A DNA stretch of 64,000 nt, from positions 1 to 64,000 of the forward strand of contig MKUH01000038.1 of assembly GCA_001897745.1 (NCBI GenBank), in the 5' to 3' direction. Each line of letters starts with the position of its first letter. Position 1 is the first letter of the stretch. This document shows positions 60,739 to 64,000 of this stretch, one piece after another. Position numbers and translations under genes: made by a program. The notes beneath the pieces were generated by a model that saw only the letters and a program-made list of their open reading frames with translations, did not search any database and was not told the origin of the DNA. The DNA comes from Candidatus Accumulibacter sp. 66-26 (lineage in GTDB: Bacteria; Pseudomonadota; Gammaproteobacteria; Burkholderiales; Rhodocyclaceae).

Positions 60739-61912
60739 TTTGGTCTGGGCCTCGCTCACTCACGTTGCCAAGGGTTTCAAATCCAAGCTGGCCGGAGAGA
60801 TGCGCGGCACCTTCGTCATTGCCGAGGATACAGACCTGAAAGCCCTCGAATTATGTCTTGGCCACCAAGAAGATACCGGCATGCAGTTACATGGTGACGC
60901 CCATCAGGCCTTGGCTATCGGTAGCATCTTGGAATTATCGTTTGCCCCCCGGCCTGGGTATGCGTCGGTAGCCAAAGATATGGACGAGTTACTGGAGCAA
61001 CCCGGCAATCGAATTCGGACGAAACCTCGCTTTCTTGTGCTCGACACCAAGACGTCCTCAGATGACGCTTCAAATGAAAGCAGCGAGGTCGGCCGCTACC
61101 ACTTGGTGGTCAAGCTGGTTCAAGCCTTCAAAGACGTTGCGGGCTTTTTGGATGCTGACGAACAGAACCTTGTGTTCATCAGCAACGGTCGATTTGACAT
61201 GCCTGTGAACTACAGAACACAGGATCTCAAAGATTTCGATTTGGCAGAGGTCAAGGCCCTGTCATCGCTTATCCCTACGGATACGCATAAAAAACAGTGT
61301 GCGGCGATTCTGTCTTCTGCCATCGTTGACCTTGTCCGGGCGCAGTCACCGGAATCTCGATTCTCGTATCTTTTGCGTAACGCGAAGGCGTTGAGGACGG
61401 CTTACGATCAAGGATACAAGATGTATGCAGCGGGCTTCTCTTACGACAAGCTCAAAGATACGGTCGAAGCGGCTCGCGTTGAATACATCGGCAAGATTCA
61501 CAAAGTTCTGTCGGATATCCAGAACCAGTTGCTCGGTATCCCTGTAGCCACGATCATCGTCGCGACACAAATGAAGGTAGCCCAGGGCTTTGGAACGGAG
61601 TTCCTCGTGAATTCTGCTGTACTGCTCGGTTGCTGGGTATTCGCGATACTCACACTGCTCCTGCTCCGGAATCAGCAACACACGCTATCGGTGCTGAAAG
61701 AGGAGATCGCACGGCAAAAACGCCAGCTTGAGAAGGAATACGCTCCAGTCGCAGGCAACCTCAACGGAACCTTCAAATCCCTTGAATCCAGAGCGTTCAC
61801 GCAACAGATCGTACTTTGGGTCATCGATGGAATAGTCGTCGCGGGCCTACTTCTCTCGCACTGGGCCTACGCGCGTTTGACCCCTGATGCATGGGCCTTC
61901 ATCTGGTCTTAG
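60731..61912 (+). CDS. Cargo protein with C-terminal membrane region, unknown function
   Basis: The product has 393 residues. The N-terminal ~260 residues are soluble, of mixed alpha/beta type, with no motif that I recognise (RFLVLDTKTSS and LVFISNGRFDMP are notable). Hydrophobic segments lie at ~292-313 and ~358-380, with a weaker one at ~267-283; a coiled-coil-like charged stretch (VLKEEIARQKRQLEKEY) lies between the last two. It overlaps the NA37 gene by 8 bp, a strong sign of a joint function. A soluble sensor plus membrane effector layout is common in phage-defence proteins; this is an analogy only. Confidence 0.8.
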   Translation: MTDLVWASLTHVAKGFKSKLAGEMRGTFVIAEDTDLKALELCLGHQEDTGMQLHGDAHQALAIGSILELSFAPRPGYASVAKDMDELLEQPGNRIRTKPRFLVLDTKTSSDDASNESSEVGRYHLVVKLVQAFKDVAGFLDADEQNLVFISNGRFDMPVNYRTQDLKDFDLAEVKALSSLIPTDTHKKQCAAILSSAIVDLVRAQSPESRFSYLLRNAKALRTAYDQGYKMYAAGFSYDKLKDTVEAARVEYIGKIHKVLSDIQNQLLGIPVATIIVATQMKVAQGFGTEFLVNSAVLLGCWVFAILTLLLLRNQQHTLSVLKEEIARQKRQLEKEYAPVAGNLNGTFKSLESRAFTQQIVLWVIDGIVVAGLLLSHWAYARLTPDAWAFIWS

Positions 61913-61941
61913 GACGAGACGCAATCGGCTCGTCATCAGCA

Positions 61942-62820
61942 ATGCCAAGACAATTTACCAAGCAAATCGCCAGCACGCTGACGGATGACGACCAGCAGAC
62001 ACAGCAGCGCGAAGTTCAGCGCCTACTGGGGCGTTGTTTGATCCGGATTCAGCAGTATGAGCGGTTGATAAAGGCCATCGTCGCTCACCATGACATTTCC
62101 GGACCAGCGCATGCCCTGGAGGCAATTCGAGCAGCGCGTATCGATGACGCCTCAACCAAGACGCTAGGCGCTCTGGTCGGGCAACTTGTTGGTTCCTACG
62201 TCACCACGGAAGCCGCTTCAGACAACGAGAAAGAAGCTGAATTACCTGACAACGCCGTTTCATTCCGGTTTCGAACCCAGTTGAGTCTCTCCGTCGAAGA
62301 TTACATCCGCACCCAGGACGAACTTCGAGAACTGGTGTCGCTGCGCAATATGCTGGTCCACCATTTCATCGATCGGCATGACCTCTGGACGACGGAGGGT
62401 TGCCGTTCCGCGCAGGAAGCCCTGGATTCCGCATATGCCCGCATTGACCAGCACTATGAACAACTACGCGGTTGGGCTGAGCATATGGAACAGGCTCGTC
62501 AATTGGCGGCAGAATTCGTACAGTCCGATGCCTTCCGCGACTTCGTCATCAATGGCATTGCACCGGATGGCTCGGTTGACTGGGCTGGCGCCGGGGTTGT
62601 TCGAGTACTGCGCGAAGCTGCCAGAGAACTCTCCGTTGAAGGCTGGACCCCTGTTCACAGTGCTGGACGTTGGATTCAGGAGCGCTATCCCGACCAACAA
62701 CCAGCCAAATATGGCTGCGCCAGTTGGCGCCAGGTTTTGCATGAATCGCGTCTATTCGAACTTCGCTACCGCGAGGTGGATGGATTACGTGCTGCCTGGT
62801 ACCGAGCCAAGAAAGCATAA
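61942..62820 (+). CDS. HEPN-like protein with C-terminal OST-HTH/LOTUS-like domain
   Basis: The product has 292 residues. The N-terminal helical domain carries RNMLVH at 135-140, matching the HEPN ribonuclease motif Arg-polar-x3-His, in a helix LVSLRNMLVHHF. Residues ~217-288 (VVRVLREAARELSVEGWTPVHSAGRWIQERYP, KYGCASWRQVLHESRLFELR) fit the OST-HTH/LOTUS winged helix, which binds RNA, often G-quadruplex RNA. It lies 29 bp after the membrane-protein gene on the same strand, so it is likely the third gene of one operon. The start at ATG 61942 lacks a good ribosome site. A ribonuclease toxin or effector is the natural reading; it could also be an antitoxin or scaffold. Confidence 0.75.
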   Translation: MPRQFTKQIASTLTDDDQQTQQREVQRLLGRCLIRIQQYERLIKAIVAHHDISGPAHALEAIRAARIDDASTKTLGALVGQLVGSYVTTEAASDNEKEAELPDNAVSFRFRTQLSLSVEDYIRTQDELRELVSLRNMLVHHFIDRHDLWTTEGCRSAQEALDSAYARIDQHYEQLRGWAEHMEQARQLAAEFVQSDAFRDFVINGIAPDGSVDWAGAGVVRVLREAARELSVEGWTPVHSAGRWIQERYPDQQPAKYGCASWRQVLHESRLFELRYREVDGLRAAWYRAKKA

Positions 62821-62849
62821 GCGAATCGTTCCTGTGCTCCGGGTCTGGC

Positions 62850-62866
62850 CTATACCCAGGGGATAG
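62850..62866. promoter_or_regulatory. Palindrome at right edge of cargo
   Basis: CTATACCCAGGGGATAG matches the element at 59572-59588 at 15 of 17 positions. It lies 29 bp after the last cargo gene and 123 bp before the TIGR03761 gene. Confidence 0.65.
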
Positions 62867-62989
62867 CTGGAACGGTCAGCCCTTTCCAAACGAGCAAAAC
62901 TGGGCGGCAGCCGGTTGCGCTTTCATGACTGACTGCCTTCCGTCGAATGCCGATGCTGGCGACTCCCTTCTTTCAAGCGAGTCGCCCAT

Positions 62990-63739
62990 ATGGCCAACGA
63001 GCCCCTGCAACTAAATCTTGGATCACTGCGCAGTGCGATGTCGCTGACGCTGCATACCCACCACGCTTCCCGCATCTGGCACGGCCGCGCTGCCGCCGAG
63101 GGGCGCCCCGGCATCATCGGCCTCAACGGCTTCATCAGCGCGATGAACAAGATGAAGCGCGGCGCCGAGCAGGACGACCCCTATTCAGACTGGTGGATGC
63201 TGCGCATCGAGGACAAACTGGCCGACACGAAAACCCGGCTGCAGGCCCTGCGCGAACAGGTGGAGCAGGCTCTGGCCGGCGTGCCGCCTGCCCTCAGCCT
63301 GGGCGAAAACCTGAACGTGCAGCCGGTGAAGCTGCCGCTGTTCGTCAATGCCCAACTCGGCTTTGCCGCCGTCTACCTGCTGGCCGACTACGATGATCTG
63401 GCACGCAAGCTGATCCTGGCTCATCACACGGCACTGATCGACCGCAGTACCCTTGAGCGCTGGCTCAACGATGGCGCGCATGCCCTACGCAGCCTATTCT
63501 CCCTGGCGCAGCAGTATCGGTATTCGGGCGCCAGCCGTGACGACTTTGCGGCGAAGAACGCTGTAGCACGGGCAGCGTTGGAGAAGTTCGGCGAACTGCC
63601 GCAGGAGGTGATGGAAGGCACGCATCGTTCGCGCTTCGCACCACCTATCCTGCGCCGGAATGCCCGATCCGATGAAAGCAGCGCCGAGGCCCAGACATTC
63701 GGGGCTTCCGAGCCGGATGACGAGGATCTCCAAGCATGA
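62990..63739 (+). CDS. TIGR03761-family ICE protein
   Basis: The product has 249 residues. The N-terminal LRSAMSLTLHTHHASRIWHGR and GIIGLNGFISAMNKMKRGAEQDDPYSDWWMLRIEDKL are characteristic of the TIGR03761 (PFL_4669) integrating-element protein, including the length. Its biochemical role is unknown. It resumes the conserved ICE core after the cargo and its stop overlaps the next start as ATGA. Confidence 0.92.
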   Translation: MANEPLQLNLGSLRSAMSLTLHTHHASRIWHGRAAAEGRPGIIGLNGFISAMNKMKRGAEQDDPYSDWWMLRIEDKLADTKTRLQALREQVEQALAGVPPALSLGENLNVQPVKLPLFVNAQLGFAAVYLLADYDDLARKLILAHHTALIDRSTLERWLNDGAHALRSLFSLAQQYRYSGASRDDFAAKNAVARAALEKFGELPQEVMEGTHRSRFAPPILRRNARSDESSAEAQTFGASEPDDEDLQA

Positions 63740-64000
63740 AGCCCCTCCTTTCAAACAACCACCTTCCGCGCTTCGTGCCTCTGGGACAGGCGGACTTCCA
63801 GCGCCTGGAACACGCCGGCTACCTAAAAGGCCTTTTACAACCTTTTAAAGGCAAGGGGAGTCTGGAGACCTGGGCCAGCCAATGCGTGGCGCTGCGCGAC
63901 AAGTTGATCGCCCTGGCACAGGGGCAACTCTTACCTCAGGCACGAGCGTATCCCTTCAACCTGCTTGACGTTCAACTGGCCCAGCAGAGCACTGGCGCAG
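63736..64000 (+). CDS. DUF3158 family protein (3' end outside window)
   Basis: The first 88 codons are in the window. The start ATG overlaps the TIGR03761 stop. The sequence (FVPLGQADFQRLEHAGYLKGLLQPFKGKG, WASQCVALRDKLIALAQ) fits DUF3158, which in this ICE group regularly follows TIGR03761 and precedes a single-strand-binding protein and topoisomerase. Function unknown. Confidence 0.85.
   Translation, partial: MKPLLSNNHLPRFVPLGQADFQRLEHAGYLKGLLQPFKGKGSLETWASQCVALRDKLIALAQGQLLPQARAYPFNLLDVQLAQQSTGA

Larger units (their letters stand above)
34783..64000. mobile_element. PAGI-2/ICEclc-group integrative conjugative element (left limit uncertain, right end outside window)
   Basis: The gene order alpA, parA, hicA-like ORF, parB, DUF2857, STY4528-type, cargo, TIGR03761, DUF3158 is the conserved maintenance end of this ICE group. 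No integrase, relaxase or type IV secretion genes are in the window; they should follow to the right. The left limit was not seen: no tRNA 3' end or attachment repeat was recognised between the cassette island and 54010. The iron block and ankyrin gene are therefore assigned to the element only by context. Confidence 0.6.

Overview
The window is high-GC DNA that looks betaproteobacterial, most likely Rhodocyclales or a close relative. The grounds are codon bias, the gene families present, and the long non-coding open frames that such bias produces on the other strand. Taxonomy is an inference; no rRNA or tRNA gene was recognised. There are two parts: about 32.4 kb of resident-looking chromosome, then a cassette island followed by an integrative and conjugative element (ICE) that runs off the right edge.

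Resident part. On the minus strand (1-21358) lies a surface-protein locus: a 2600-residue DUF11/SdrD-type repeat protein, an OmpA/beta-barrel protein whose start overlaps it by 4 bp, and a second repeat protein of more than 2900 residues that leaves the window. The C-terminal coding of the two giants shares an almost identical ~305-bp segment. An OmpR-type regulator and a divergent 7TM-DISM histidine kinase (21770-24823) sit beside it. Next comes a minus-strand catabolic operon (GntP-type permease, acylating acetaldehyde dehydrogenase, 4-hydroxy-2-oxovalerate aldolase). A terminator separates it from a GlcD-type FAD oxidase. A Cache/HAMP kinase and FixJ-like regulator (30182-32430) diverge from the operon.

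Cassette island (32518-34249). Two minus-strand genes, an HNH endonuclease and an AbiJ-NTD4-like protein, each end with a stop codon formed by the first core box of an attC-like site. No integron integrase is present, so this looks like a CALIN (attC array lacking an integrase).

ICE part (somewhere after 34.3 kb to the right edge). The core order alpA - parA - hicA-like - parB - DUF2857 - STY4528-type - [cargo] - TIGR03761 - DUF3158 (54875-64000) is that of the PAGI-2/ICEclc group. To its left are an ankyrin-repeat protein, a HicA-like ORF, two LysR regulators and an iron/siderophore block. That block holds a FecIR regulatory pair, a transducing TonB receptor, PepSY, DUF3649, DUF3325, a MacAB-NodT exporter and a Fur-like repressor. 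A toxin-antitoxin pair (DUF1778/GNAT) and a DarG antitoxin without its DarT toxin have been inserted between fecR and the receptor.

The best candidate for an undescribed system is the cargo at 59719-62820. It encodes an NA37 (NdpA/YejK-like) nucleoid protein, a protein with a C-terminal membrane region, and a protein combining a HEPN-like RNMLVH motif with a C-terminal OST-HTH/LOTUS-like RNA-binding fold. It occupies the gap between two conserved ICE genes and is bracketed by two near-identical 17-bp palindromes.
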